From positions 17,163,501 to 17,223,500 of the forward strand of contig OX485805.1 in the NCBI GenBank assembly GCA_950295325.1: 60,000 nt of DNA. Reading direction: 5' to 3'. This DNA is from Polytrichum commune (taxonomy: Eukaryota > Streptophyta > Polytrichopsida > Polytrichales > Polytrichaceae). The translations under genes were made by a program, and so were the position numbers. Positions 22,855-34,146 of the stretch are shown in pieces. Numbering within the stretch: the first letter of the stretch is position 1; the number at the start of each line of letters is the position of its first letter. Under the pieces are notes generated by a model. That model was given only the letters and a program-made list of their open reading frames with translations, did no database searches and had not been told where the DNA came from.

Positions 22855-24050
22855 TTCTGACATTCCAACAGTTTGTGAAGGATTCTCGGAAGGAGGTCAG
22901 CTGATGGGCTTTGTAACAACTATGGAAGCTTTTGAAGATCTTTGCAATGTAGAAACACCATTTCAGCCATCATCGTTTGCTCGGAGGTAGACATCGCAAT
23001 GATCGCACAGTAGACGTGTGAAGAACTTCAGTATCTGATTTTCCATCAGTATCCGAAGGATTTCTGTGGATGTTGTGCGATTTCCCTGCAACAGGTCACC
23101 TTGTTTTTTCATTTTCGGGTTTGATTAATGGGGTAGCGGCAAATGATGGTTTCTACAACACAATGGAAGCTGTTGAGGAGCTGGGCAATATCAATACCAC
23201 CATTTATTCCATCATGGGTTTGGTTGCTCGGAGGTAGACAGCGCATAATTGCACAGTAGACGCGTGAAGGATCTCATTATCCATTTTTCCAACAGTTTGT
23301 TGAAGGATTTCTGTGGATGTTGTGCGAATTCCCTGAATAAGGTCAGCTTGATTTTTCTTGTTTTTAATATGGGGTAGCGGCAGATGATTGGGTTTTGTAA
23401 CACTATGGAAGATGTTGAGGAGCTTGGCAATGTTAGAAACACAACTTCATTCATCATGGTTCTTTTGCTCGGAGGTAGACAGCGCAATGATCGCACATTA
23501 GACGCGTGAAGAACTTCATTATCTGATTTTCCAACAGTATGTGAAGGACTTATGTGGATGTTGTGCAAATTCCCTTGAAAGAGACCACCTTGCTTCTTTT
23601 TTTCCAGTTTTTTTAATGGGGTAGCGGCAAATGACGGTCTTTGTAACACTATAAAAGCTGTTGAGAAGCTTGGCAATGTCAAAAACACCATTTAAACCAT
23701 CATGGTTTTCTCGGAGGTAGACAGCGCAATGATCGCATAGTAGACGCGTGAAGAACTTCATTATCTGAATTTCCAACGAGTGTGAAGGATTTCTGTGGAT
23801 GCTGTGCGAATTCCCTGAAAGAGGTTACCCTGTTTTTTTAATCGGGTTTCTAATTGGGGTAGCGGCAGATGATGGTTTTTGTAACACTATGGTAGCCGAC
23901 CAAGCTGATGAGGAGCTTGGCAATGTCAGAAACACCATTTAACCCATCATGGCTTGCTCAAAGGTAAAGAGCGCGTCGCACTAAACGCGTGAAAAACATA
24001 ATGTTCTAATTTTCCAACAGTATGTGAAGGATTGTGGTGAAAACGGATTC
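22855..24050. repeat. Tandem array, about five copies of a roughly 243-bp unit
   Basis: The marker GGAGGTAGACA (degenerate in the last copy) recurs at about 22983, 23230, 23471, 23713 and 23958, giving steps of about 241-248 bp. Each unit also carries TAGACGCGTGAA, TTCCAACAGT..GTGAAGGAT, TGGGGTAGCGGC and a GTAACACTATGGAAG-like phrase. The final unit begins TTCCAACAGTATGTGAAGGA near 24012 and runs into the receptor-kinase 5' region. Minus-strand frames within the array (23212-23776) are repeat shadows. Confidence 0.85.
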
Positions 24051-24215
24051 TCGGAAGTTGACATTGTTTCTTGGCAACGTCAGAAACATCATCATCTCCA
24101 TGGTGCAGCGACATTTAGGTTGCAGAAACCGGAATTGGAAGCTGAGCGTCCGGTTTTGATGGCGGTGAAGCATTTTCGTAGGTTTCCGACAACAGCATCA
24201 GGGAGTCGACAGATA

Positions 24216-25727
24216 ATGGTTTCAGTGATGAATTCATCCGACGTAGCCTGGTTTGTCGTCATTATAATCCTAGGCTTGAATGCAAGTGGTGCCACGAGTA
24301 CAGTTTTCCAGAGCATCCTTCCTGGTGATCGACTCTTCGCTTCCAATAGCGATGTGCTGGTCTCGCCGAATGGAGCATTCGCTTTTGGGTTCTTCTCCGG
24401 TAACCTAAGTTCGCAGATGTACCTCGGCATCTGGTTTGCAGGTATATACGCTCAGATCCAAAAAGTTAGTTGCAATTCATGCATTATGGTTTACGAATGC
24501 GTCATTCTTCTTCTTCATGATCTGCATCAATCAAAATCTTACAGTTTAGAAATTGGTGCATTCGAAATGTATTTCAGGTGGGGGCCAGCTGATCAATTCG
24601 AATGTATCATCAACGGTAGTGTGGGTTGCCAATGGCAACCAACCAATCAGCCAAACAGCTTACTTAGATTTCCTCTCCAACGGAACTCTGAAACTAGTCG
24701 TTAATAATACTCTACAGCCAGTAGATTGGGTTCGGCCGGTGAATGCATCATCGGTGAGAGGAGAGCTTCTAAACACCGGAAACTTCGTGCTCAAGAAAGG
24801 GTTTGGCAAAACAGCCTATGAAAGCTTCAACGAGCCCACTGATACTCTTCTCCCTTCGCAAATCTTCCGTCAAGGTCTTCCACCTTTCTTTCTTGCCCTC
24901 TCCTTTTGTGTCGAATCTATGTTTTTGCAATGTCGGCAAACGATTACACAAGTCCCCTTCAGGGTACAGAGAATTTCTGGATAGTCAGTGATGGTCACAA
25001 CATTATTAAGCTTCATAAGAGCGTTCGGTGGGGCTGGGAATGAATGGCAGTTTGTTGTAAGCATCAAAAGCCATGTAAGAGACTAGTGTGCAATTCTAAG
25101 CCTTAATCTGTGGCTGTGCGAAGGCTTTAGGTCTCCAGATAGGCTCATAATAGAGCGGGGACAATAGGAGCTTGCAGCTTGCCACTTGTCTATGATACTC
25201 TTCTCCCTCCGCAAAATTTCCGCCTAAGTCTTCCCACTTCTTGCCCTGCCTGTGTGCTGAATCTGCGCAATGTCGAAACCGATCATAGAAGCCCTAGAGG
25301 GTGCACAGAATTTCTGGAATGTCATTGTTTGCATAACAATATTAAGCCTCATAAGAGTGTTCCTTTGGATTGGGAGTGAAAGGCACTTTGATGCAAGCAT
25401 CAAAAGTCATGTAAGAGAATGCCGAGATTACATTTGTAAGCCTTAATTAATTTGAGGCTGTGTGAAGCCTTTAGGTCGCAAATAGGCTCATATTGGGACT
25501 AATAGGAGCTTGGAGGTCGCAGCTTGACACTTGACTAGGATGCTCTTCTCCCTTCCCAAATCCTTCCGCCAATGTCTTCCAACTTTCTTTTTTGCAATGT
25601 CTAAAACGATCACACAAGCCCTTCTCCGAGGTGCAGAGTTTTTGGAAGGTCATTGGAGGCATAAGAGTACTAAGCTTCATAAGAGTGTTCCGTGGGACTG
25701 GAATCAAATGCACTTTTGATGCAAGCA

Positions 25728-25767
<40 letters not shown>

Positions 25768-27538
25768 ATGCAATGTGCTTTGACCTGTGATCTGCTTGGT
25801 TGCATGTTCAGGTTCGCAATTGACATCTTGGGTGGGTGGGAAGAATCCCAGGCCAGGGATGTACACCCTAAATTTTCAATCGGATTGCGATTTGGTGCTG
25901 TACGCAAGCAACCAGGTGAACTACTGGGCCAGCGACACACAAGGGCAAGCCCTCACATCCCAGCCTCCTTTCGCGGTCCTGGACAAATTTGGCAATTTCA
26001 CCATCTACGAGATCTACAGCTCATCCGGTCTGTACAACAAAACTTTTAAGGCAACGACGAAATCAACTTCTACATCGGTGTTCATGCGGTTAACATTGGG
26101 CTACGATGGTAACCTACGAATATTCAGCGCCATCGATTCAGGGTTCAGCCAATGGGTGGTGGTTTGGACAGCGGTGACCAATGCTAATTGCATTCCAGGC
26201 GTGCTTTTGGATACAATTGGGTGTAACCAAACAACAGTTGCACCAAATCCAAGTTCGTCTCATTCCTCTAATTCGTTGAACATAAATTCTCGCAACGGCC
26301 TCCTCATCGTCATCGGCAGCATCTCCGCGTTCACAATTGCTTCGATTTGTTTCTCTTTCATCGCATGTTGGTGTCTCCGAAATAGGGGAGGACTTTTAGC
26401 GGCGGGTGAAAAATTCTCCGAAAGCAAACAAGTTATATGTGAGGGCAAAAAATCCACAGACAGTCTCGACTCCGGGAGCTTCGATTGCTCAACGGGGGTT
26501 ATTAAAGTTGAGATTGTAAATTCTGTTGTATACGGAGAACAAGATGGTGGGAAGCTTCAGAGATTCTCGTTTATGGAAATGCAAGAAGCCACTAGAAACT
26601 TCAGGAAGAAATTGGGGTCAGGGGCATTCGGTGAGGTTTACAAAGGCAAGCTCCCAGACGAGCGCTTGGTGGCCGTTAAAAGGCTAGGCAGATCACAACA
26701 AAGCGACCAACAATTTCAAACAGAAGTGCAAACCATTGGTAGTATTTTCCATCCTAACCTTGTGCGTCTCTACGGTTACTGCTCCGAAGATGACTACCAG
26801 ATGCTTGTCTATGAGTATGTGGCCAACAAATCCCTCGAAAAGTTCATCTTCCAACAAGACTCATCGGATGAAAGGCATAGCATTCTGGATTGGCCAACAA
26901 GGTTGAGCATCGCATTGGGGACGGCTAGGGGGTTGCAAGAGTGCCATGAATTGCAAGGAGGTAGGCCTCATGTGATCCACTGCGATGTAAAGCCTGAAAA
27001 CATTTTACTTGACTCGAAATTTGGGGTAAAGGTGTCCGACTTCGGGTTAGCCAAAATCATGGGCATCGACAAGTCATGGACACGCACGCACCTGCGAGGG
27101 ACTCGTGGCTACTTGGCACCGGAGTGGCTAACCGGAAGAATTGTTTCTGTCAAAGTGGATGTGTACAGCTTCGGTGTAGTTTTGGTTGAGCTCATCACAG
27201 GATGCAGGTGCTGTGACAAAAGTCGGAGTGACTTCGATTTCCTGATGTGGGTGTTCAATGAAGCGTGCCTCGAAATGGTATCGAATGTCGTTGACAAAAG
27301 GATGAAAAACTATGATGAGAAGCAGGTCCTGCTAGCGCTGAGGTGCGCCTTGTGGTGTGTGCAAGAGAAAGAGCACATGCGACCTTCCATGCGGATGGTG
27401 GTGGAGATGCTTGAAGGCAAACACCCTGTGTCACCTCCACCGCCACCTAAAGATCGGCCCAAGAATAGTAGTGCGCCTGCAAACTCCAGCCTTAATAACC
27501 CCGCCACTCTAGGTGGTGGGGCGATGCGAGAGAGATGA
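24216..27538 (+). CDS. G-type lectin receptor-like Ser/Thr kinase, 749 aa
   Basis: Three exons (24216-24441, 24578-24874, 25812-27538) join in frame. A signal peptide (VAWFVVIIILGLNASGA) leads into a bulb-lectin domain with VSPNGAFAFGFF, YLGIW, STVVWVANGNQPIS and LLNTGNFVL. A second lectin-like part follows (SDCDLVLYASNQVNYWAS). There is no S-locus glycoprotein, EGF or PAN domain before the transmembrane helix at about 337-363. The kinase has the glycine loop GSGAFGEVY (about 443-451), the ATP-binding Lys in AVKRL, catalytic VIHCDVKPEN, DFGLAK and GTRGYLAPEW. HCD instead of HRD marks a non-RD kinase, a class often tied to immune-type signalling in plants. The ligand is unknown. In-frame ATGs at 24024 and 24159 would add up to 64 residues ahead of the signal peptide, so I chose 24216. 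Intron 2 holds tandem copies of the exon 2 end. Confidence 0.9.
24836..25730. repeat. Tandem repeat, three copies of a roughly 348-bp unit spanning an exon end and splice donor
   Basis: GATACTCTTCTCCCTTCGCA at about 24841 recurs as GATACTCTTCTCCCTCCGCA near 25194 and GATGCTCTTCTCCCTTCCCA near 25540. Shared downstream text includes CATAAGAG.GTTC, GCAAGCATCA-like phrases and TTTAGGTC.C..ATAGGCTCATA. The first copy contains the last codons of exon 2 (TLLPSQIFRQ) and its GT donor at 24875. The later copies are decayed exon and donor duplicates inside intron 2. Confidence 0.8.
25731..25764. repeat. (GA)n microsatellite
   Basis: A pure GA dinucleotide tract of about 34 bases lies 48 bases before the acceptor of the last kinase exon. 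Confidence 0.95.
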
Positions 27539-27673
27539 CTAACACATTCTGTACATCATTATTCAACTTTTCAGATTGATACAAGTCCTTAGTTTTTAAG
27601 GATGTCTTCGGTCTTACCTATATTGGAATCAATGCCAGTGCTAACCTTAAACCTTCAATTCACTCTCTAAACC

Positions 27674-28026
27674 TGCGAGGGAAGCGTGGCTACTTGGCGT
27701 CCGAGTGGCTCTCTGGCCGAATCGCCTCTGTCAAAGTGGATGTCTACAGCTTCGGCTGAGTTTCTCGTTGAGCTCATCACGGGATGCAGGTGCTGCGATG
27801 TCGGAGCGACTTCGATTTCTTAATATGGATGTTCAATGAAGTGTGCATCGGAATGGTAGCGAATGTCGTCGACACAACACTAGAAAAAGATATGACGAGA
27901 AGCAGGTTCTTCTAGCGCATGCGACCTACCATGCGGATGGTGGTGGAAATGCTCGAAGGCGAACACCCTGTGTTACCTCCACCGCCACCCAAAGATCTGC
28001 CCAAAACTGCGATGAGAGAGAGATGA
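27674..28026 (+). pseudogene. Broken partial tandem copy of the receptor-kinase C-terminus
   Basis: This block repeats the kinase gene from CTGCGAGGG..CGTGGCTACTTGGC (activation-segment end) to the final codons AMRER and stop. Differences include a missing base after SVKVDVYSFG that creates a premature stop, a second small loss near the C..S RSDFDF stretch, and a deletion joining the EKQVL region to MRPTMRMVVEMLEGEH. The 3' flank (TGACTAACACA..CTGTACATMAT) is also duplicated, so the copy arose from genomic DNA next to its parent. It lacks the glycine loop and catalytic loop and cannot encode an active kinase. Confidence 0.9.
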
Positions 28027-29245
28027 CTAACACAATGCGATGAATACGTAATTTGCACTGGGCAGTTACACTTTCTGTACATAAATGATGAATTTCTTCA
28101 GAAAACAGGTCCTTAGTTTCGCAATTAATCATTGTTGCTTCCAATTTGGTTCAAAGTATACTCACATTGCTACATTCAGGACACTTTTGTAACGCAATTA
28201 AGAATCGTCTTGTGGTGATGGTCTTACCAATCAATGGCAGTGTTCACCTTCCAACGGGAGTGCTTACCCTAAAGCTTCCATTCACTCTGTTTCATTTTAG
28301 TTGCAAGCTTTTTCCGCAGAGTGGAATATTGTGTTTAGGTAGAAGTTCCCTCCGCAGTTCGCAAACTTACATTTGGTGCCTCCAATTTCCTTGAAATAAA
28401 ATTTTTCTCACATTGCCGACAGGAACACGAGGAAACTTCACAGACGAAATTAACAGAAGCCATCTTTTCAAACATCTTTTAGAGATTGAAATAGTCATCC
28501 TGTCAGTGCCAGATATGTGTGCATTATGCAACAGGAAAGCCATTTATCACCTTCTTAATGTAGCACGGACACTTTATCACGTATTAGTGTTGTAACTTGT
28601 GCTACTTCATCCTAATTAAGAATCTAAGTAGGAGTACACTGGACGCAGCTTTAGTTCCCAAACACTCTGAGTCAACGAAGAGATATTTTAGAAGCACTCA
28701 ACAACAGATTTGTAGTGATGGTGATATCCTTGCTCTTGGGACACAGCTAGCAAAAGCATGAAACGAAAACACTGAAATAATCACTGAAGCTACACTAATT
28801 GAAACACTGAGTCAGTCAGTCCATCCATCAATGAACTAGATCACTTCAATCGGTACATACATTATATTGTTGTGATATCCATGCATGATCCGTCTTGCAA
28901 GACACCTTTTTTGGTTAACAACAAATCTTTGGACCAAATTTTCTTTGAGATTTGAAATGCTATACATCTCCAGTGGCAGTGTCAAAATTTCAATTATCAT
29001 GTTTCTTTACTATGCTTAGGCTAAACGATCAAGACTGAGCTACTAGATGTCTGTTCCCAAAATGAGATAAAACTGCTAACCCCTAAAAACAATAAGGTTC
29101 GACAATCTAATAGACACTCATAAAGGTCAGGAGCGTTGCAGGCAGCATTTAGTAATGCTTCAAACATTTCAAGCTCGCATTTTCAGCTTCATGACTGTAT
29201 AGAGACTCCATCCCAATCTAGTGGTTCAGCCTAAACCTGAAGGGT
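28027..29245. other. Intergenic, no gene seen
   Basis: This is the 3' flank of the kinase pseudo-copy, followed by the probable 3' untranslated region of the minus-strand 128-aa gene. Short plus-strand frames (28146-28595) show no domain. Confidence 0.5.
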
Positions 29246-30399
29246 TCAGGGTTCTGACTCCATGGCACCTAAAGTCTTGTCACTGACTTCAGATTCGTTC
29301 TCATTAACAATCTTCGTCTTTCCTCCTTTTTGAGCCAACTCAATTAACCGATTTCCTACATGAGTTTCTAGCTGTTCCGCTAATGTCACATTTTCCCTCG
29401 TTTCTACATCAATTGCATCCTGCATAAAGAAGAAAAAAGGAACACATATTACTGTCTCGCAAATTCTGACTTAGCCAATGACAGTGTGCAAAGATTCTAT
29501 TCATGTCGCCAACAGTACTGTTGGACGTTTCTTCAAAATCCTTAGAGCTGTGAAATCCTAAAAATGCAGTCGAACACATCAAATATATGGATGACCGCCA
29601 ACAACTAGTACATGTCAACTCCATTTTACTGACCATTTAGTTTCCCATTCATCATCCTAATCAGCTGTCAAGAAAGATGACGTATGAAATCAAATATCCT
29701 TGACGCATGACAAAAGCACACTCGAAGTAATTGTAATTTATGTGGATTTTTCGACTGTGGGTTGGCAATTTACAGATCAGGGATTGGAGAAGCTGGCAAG
29801 ATACAAAGTTTTCATGTCTCCATAAACAAACTCTAATACCAATCCACGAATTTTCAGAGCACGAGTTTTGATGAAAGTTCGAACTTGTCTCATATTTTCA
29901 TTCCCCAGAGCCTTGAAAAGGATGACAATTCATACCTTGGTGAAAATGTCGGACTCAGGTTCTACATTTTCGGTTTCCATTATATCCTTGGCTGCCTCCT
30001 GTTCTCAACCACACAAATGAGATAAACACAAATGATTAGCAAGAGTCTTGAGTTTACAGCCACTGAAAAGGACCAGGGAATGCATAAATAGCAGAATTTA
30101 ATAACCTGAACGAACCCAAGTGAAGGAGAAAGAGCATTTTCGTTACACTAACTTTGAAGAAAATATTGAAGATAAAAGACTGTCACAGTATACATCTATC
30201 TCCTTCTCAGTTTCACATGTTACTTTGCAAGAAGAGAAGAGTGGTCAACCTTAGCACTTTGAATGGTAGGATCACTAAGAGTGCGGGGTTCGCCATCTAT
30301 TGACGTCTGCCGCAGGGGATCTTCAGTTGGAATTCCCGAATTTGATCCGTCCTTTGGAATGCTCAAAGTTAATCCTTCCTTTCGAGCTCCCATCGTCAT
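29246..30399 (-). CDS. Unrecognised small protein, 128 aa, three coding exons
   Basis: On the minus strand, coding exons 30399-30250, 29998-29936 and 29419-29246 have lengths 150, 63 and 174. All are phase 0, with AAG|GT donors and CAG acceptors, so the join is exact. The product starts MTMGARKEGLTLSIPKDG, has a middle segment EAAKDIMETENVEPESDIF and ends SDKTLGAMESEP. It is acidic and hydrophilic, with no signal peptide, membrane helix or cysteine cluster that I see. A probable 5' untranslated exon begins behind a CAG acceptor at 30456, and a leader exon may lie near 32509-32710. I do not recognise the family. Consistent phase and splice sites make it a likely real gene, but it could be longer or alternatively spliced. 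Confidence 0.65.
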
Positions 30400-30969
30400 T
30401 CAATAATATTCAATAATATCTAAGTCAATGTGTGCGTCGAGTGTCAATTTTACACCTGTCAATTTACACAAAAAGCTATTACAGCCTCAGTATTGGGTTT
30501 TATGGAGAATTGGAATCACTGCGATAAAAGCAACTTTGCTCAACCATTTGATACCAATTCCATACATGTAGCAAACTATAAAAGTACCAAAGCTAAGCGT
30601 AAATCAGAGCTCCGATTTGTTCATTGAAAAAAAAGTGAGAGAGAGAAGTCTATTGGGAATTCAGAGAAATCCTAAATAGAATAAAATAATGGAAGATTCC
30701 AAGTTCAAAAATCCCTCAATAAACCCCGAATGTTCCAATAATAAAAGCCCTGTAATTTCTTCATTGATGCGAGGGCGATGACAAAGAAGCTACTCAAATC
30801 ACTTTCTAACATAGTCCACACACAAATTCCAGATACCAACTTGTGAGGATTAGGTCAATTAAGGCAAGTTTCAAGCAGGTTCATAATCTGCAAATTAAGT
30901 GGCAAATTGTCCAACTACGCACAACCCTACGCTTCCTCTGCAGAGGCTCCCCCCAGCAACAGAGCATAA

Positions 30970-32530
30970 ATATTACTTCACCAACACGCTCACAGAGCAG
31001 TGAGGAGAAGGTAAGATAACGAAAAATAGAAAACATTCTCATCATGCACAGTGGCAGAAAAGGGCCAAAACATCCATAGAGAACTATAAGTGAACCCCCA
31101 ATGAAAATAGAATGATATCCACAATATGTCATAAATGGTGCAGACGCTCACCATCTTGGTCATCCACAGTGGCAGAGAAAGGCCGAGACCTCAATTGCAG
31201 CAAAATTGGCCTGAGCAAACAGAAAGTGAATCCCTTGCCACCAGTTGTTGACCCACAACAAAATCCCCATTCCTCCAAACCAGGCAGTGCCAGAAACAAA
31301 GGTAACCCAACCTACTTCCTAACGCTTACATTCTCATCATGCACTGAGGCAAGAAAGGGCACAAGAATGCATCGAGAATGAGAGGAACCCTCGATGACAA
31401 CAGAAGAGAAAATCCACAATATGCCACCCAATTTGATGCAGGCACTCACCATCTTGGTCATACACAGTGACAGGGAAAGTTCGAGAACTCATTTGTAGCA
31501 AAAGGTACATAGGTCAACAGAAGAAAAATCCCTTTTCATCATTTTCTAGAACCAGAACAAAATCTCCATTTTTCCACACACCAAACATCACATACTGCCA
31601 TGACCTAAGATAATCAACCTAGATCCCAACCCTCACATTCTCTCACGCACAGAGGCAGAAAAGGCAAATAACTGCATCAAGAATGACATGGACCCTCGAT
31701 GACAACAGAAAAAACAAAATCCAAAAATTACCACCCAAATCGATGCAGATACTAGTCCACAGTGGCATAGAAAAGCCAAGAATTTAATTCACGAAAGAGG
31801 TACATGAGGCAACAGATGAGGAATCCCTTGGCACCATTTTCCAAACCCAAATTAGAATCCCCATTTCTCCACACACCAAACAGTGCCAGAACCTAAGATC
31901 ATCCAACCTGGATCATAACCCTCACATACGCATGGTGGCAGAAAGGGGTAAAAAAATGCATCGAGAATAACATGAACCTTCAGAAAATAAATGATGCAGA
32001 CAGTCACCATCATGGTCATGCACAGTGGCAGAACAAGGCCGACAAATCAACTGTAGCAAAGGGTACATGAGGAAATAGGAGAGAATCTCTTTCCATCACT
32101 TTCCAGAACCACAATAAAATCTCCGTTTCTCCACACACTACACACCACACACCACATATTGCCATACCCTAAGATAAACCAACCTCGACCCCAACCCTCA
32201 CATTTTCATCATGCAAAGAGGCAGAAAAGGGCATAAGATGCATCAAAAGTAACATGAGGCTACAGAACAGGAATCCCTTGCCACTGTCTTCCAGACCCAC
32301 ATCAAAATCCCATTTGTACAACACTCCAGACACTACCAGAACCTACGATACCCCAACCTGGACCCCAACCCTCACATTCTCACCATGCACATAGGCAGAA
32401 AAGAGCTCCAAAAATGCATCAAGAATGACAATAACCCTTCATGACAACACAAAAAAAATGAAAATCCACAGTATACCACCATAGCCAAATTTGACGCGGA
32501 CACTCACCGTCTTGGTCGTACACAGTGGCA
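30970..32530. repeat. Imperfect tandem array, about six copies of a 250-300 bp unit
   Basis: CACAGTGGCA or a close variant recurs at about 31052, 31164, 31465, 31760, 32021 and 32520. A second marker (CAACCCTCACATTCTC or variant, followed by a CAGAAAAGG motif) recurs near 31035, 31330, 31630, 31930, 32195 and 32365. TCTCCACACACCA-like text lies between them. On the minus strand several units end in ACCAAGATG|GTGAGTG or a close variant, a splice-donor-like junction also present at the probable leader exon end (32509). Confidence 0.75.
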
Positions 32531-32710
32531 AACCAAAAGGCCGATAACTGCCCCGAGACAGTGACAGAAGAGTCTTGATGGCAACCAGGGGATACCTAAA
32601 GTCCCTGAAGAATTTGCAAAATTGCTAGACTTTTTAAAAACTAGGGAGAAGCGCTCGACGCTGTTGATGAAGATGAAGATGATCACTGCAGCTCCACATT
32701 CTTCACCCAC
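32509..32710 (-). other. Probable 5' leader exon of the 128-aa gene
   Basis: Read on the minus strand, the segment ends in AAGACG|GTGAGTGT, a strong donor consensus. The start is not fixed. If spliced to the acceptor at 30456, a short upstream frame starting near 32710 would terminate before the main ATG at 30399, so the segment would be untranslated or an upstream ORF. This is inferred from splice consensus only. Confidence 0.35.
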
Positions 32711-34146
32711 TTTTATTAAGCTAAGAAGGACGTGAGATTGGCCAGTGCCCTGTCATTCGTCCAGGTCGGCAGAAAGACCCCAGAGATGCCAACTGGCAGG
32801 CCCTGGGCCACCAGACCCTTCCGTAAGCTCACTTGTTATTCTGAGCCGCGCCTGCCACCTCATCTCTGTCCTCATGCACCAGAAGATATTTCCTTTAGCC
32901 TTTTTGCTTAGAAGATATTAGCCTTTTTGCTTCAATATTCATCTAAGTTGCTTCCCTTCTTGCACCTGGCACTCCCCAGCAAATCCATGTTACTTACTGG
33001 CCGCTCATATTCTTATCACCACATGCCGCGCACTCGGCTTCAGATTTGAAGGTATGTGGGTGTGATTTGGTTCATTCTTTTTTCATTCCATCATGTTCTC
33101 CGACTTCTACCGATTATATCTACACAACAAAGCCCGTGTTGCGTTACCGAATCCACGATGAAACGTGTGCAAAAATCGGATTGAAAATCGGACTTCACCT
33201 TACTTAGTTATGGTTATTGGAAGTGTATGTTTGTTGGTTTTTTAACTGGATATATAGGTCCTCCCAATTGTGTTTATCCTATTGAGTGTAGAGCAGCTTT
33301 GAATCTTTGAAGACGTAGTCCTATCTCTTTCAAACATGTGTCCTTATGATGTTTGCTCTTTGATCCACACCGAACCACGTATCAATCAAATCTAGAGGTT
33401 TGGTTAAGAACACGAGCCACTTAAGATCCATCTACCTTACACATGTTCTCTTTTTGGGTGTCCTCCTGCGTCCCGAATATTCAATTGACCTCAATTAATA
33501 TTTTTTTCTCTTTCTTTCTACCAAAACCTAGATTTTGAAAACCAGTTACGTATGCGACACATAATCAAAAAAAACTTTGCATCCCAAAGTCTATCTTAAT
33601 TTTTTCCTACCCGGCCATTGAAGAACTTTGAGAGTTGGTTTGATGCCACGATATGTCAGGGTATCAAACACCGAGTTTTCTTTCAATATGCTTACCCAGT
33701 AAGTATATGGAAAAACGATGATAAGGTAGATGTGCATACTATGGTGTTTGATCTTCAAACATACAAAGGTATGTGGGTGTTATTTGGTTCGTTTTTCATG
33801 TTCTCCAACTTCTACTAGTTAGATTTGCACAATGAAACTTATGTTGCATTGGCAAAGTGAATCAACAATGAAGCGTCAACGAATATTGGATTGAAAACCG
33901 GACCTTGCCTAATTTGGTTATGGATATTAGAAGTGCATGTTTGTTGATCCTTTCAAAATGACTACATAAGTTTTCCCAATTGCATTCACTATTGAGTGTG
34001 GAGTAGTTAGTTGAATACATAGTCCGATCTCTTTTTTCACTGTGTCTTTGTGTTGTTTGTTCTTTGATCCAAACCGAACCGCACACCAATCAAATATAGG
34101 TGTTTGATTACAAAAAGTAAATGAATGATACAAGCATCCGTTACAT
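32711..34146. other. Intergenic, with two copies of dispersed repeat family A
   Basis: Around 33250-33400 and 33930-34100 the phrases GTCCTCCCAATTGTGTTTA / TTTTCCCAATTGCATTCACT and TTTGATCCACACCGAACCAC / TTTGATCCAAACCGAACCGC mark two direct copies about 680 bp apart. A short plus frame at 33618-33818 is unrecognised. The part next to 32710 may be the promoter of the minus-strand gene. Confidence 0.45.

Noticed and set aside
23212-23776. Two overlapping minus-strand frames with repeated internal phrases upstream of the kinase.
   Set aside because: They are open only because the 243-bp tandem unit lacks stops in that frame. The internal protein repetition mirrors the DNA repeat.
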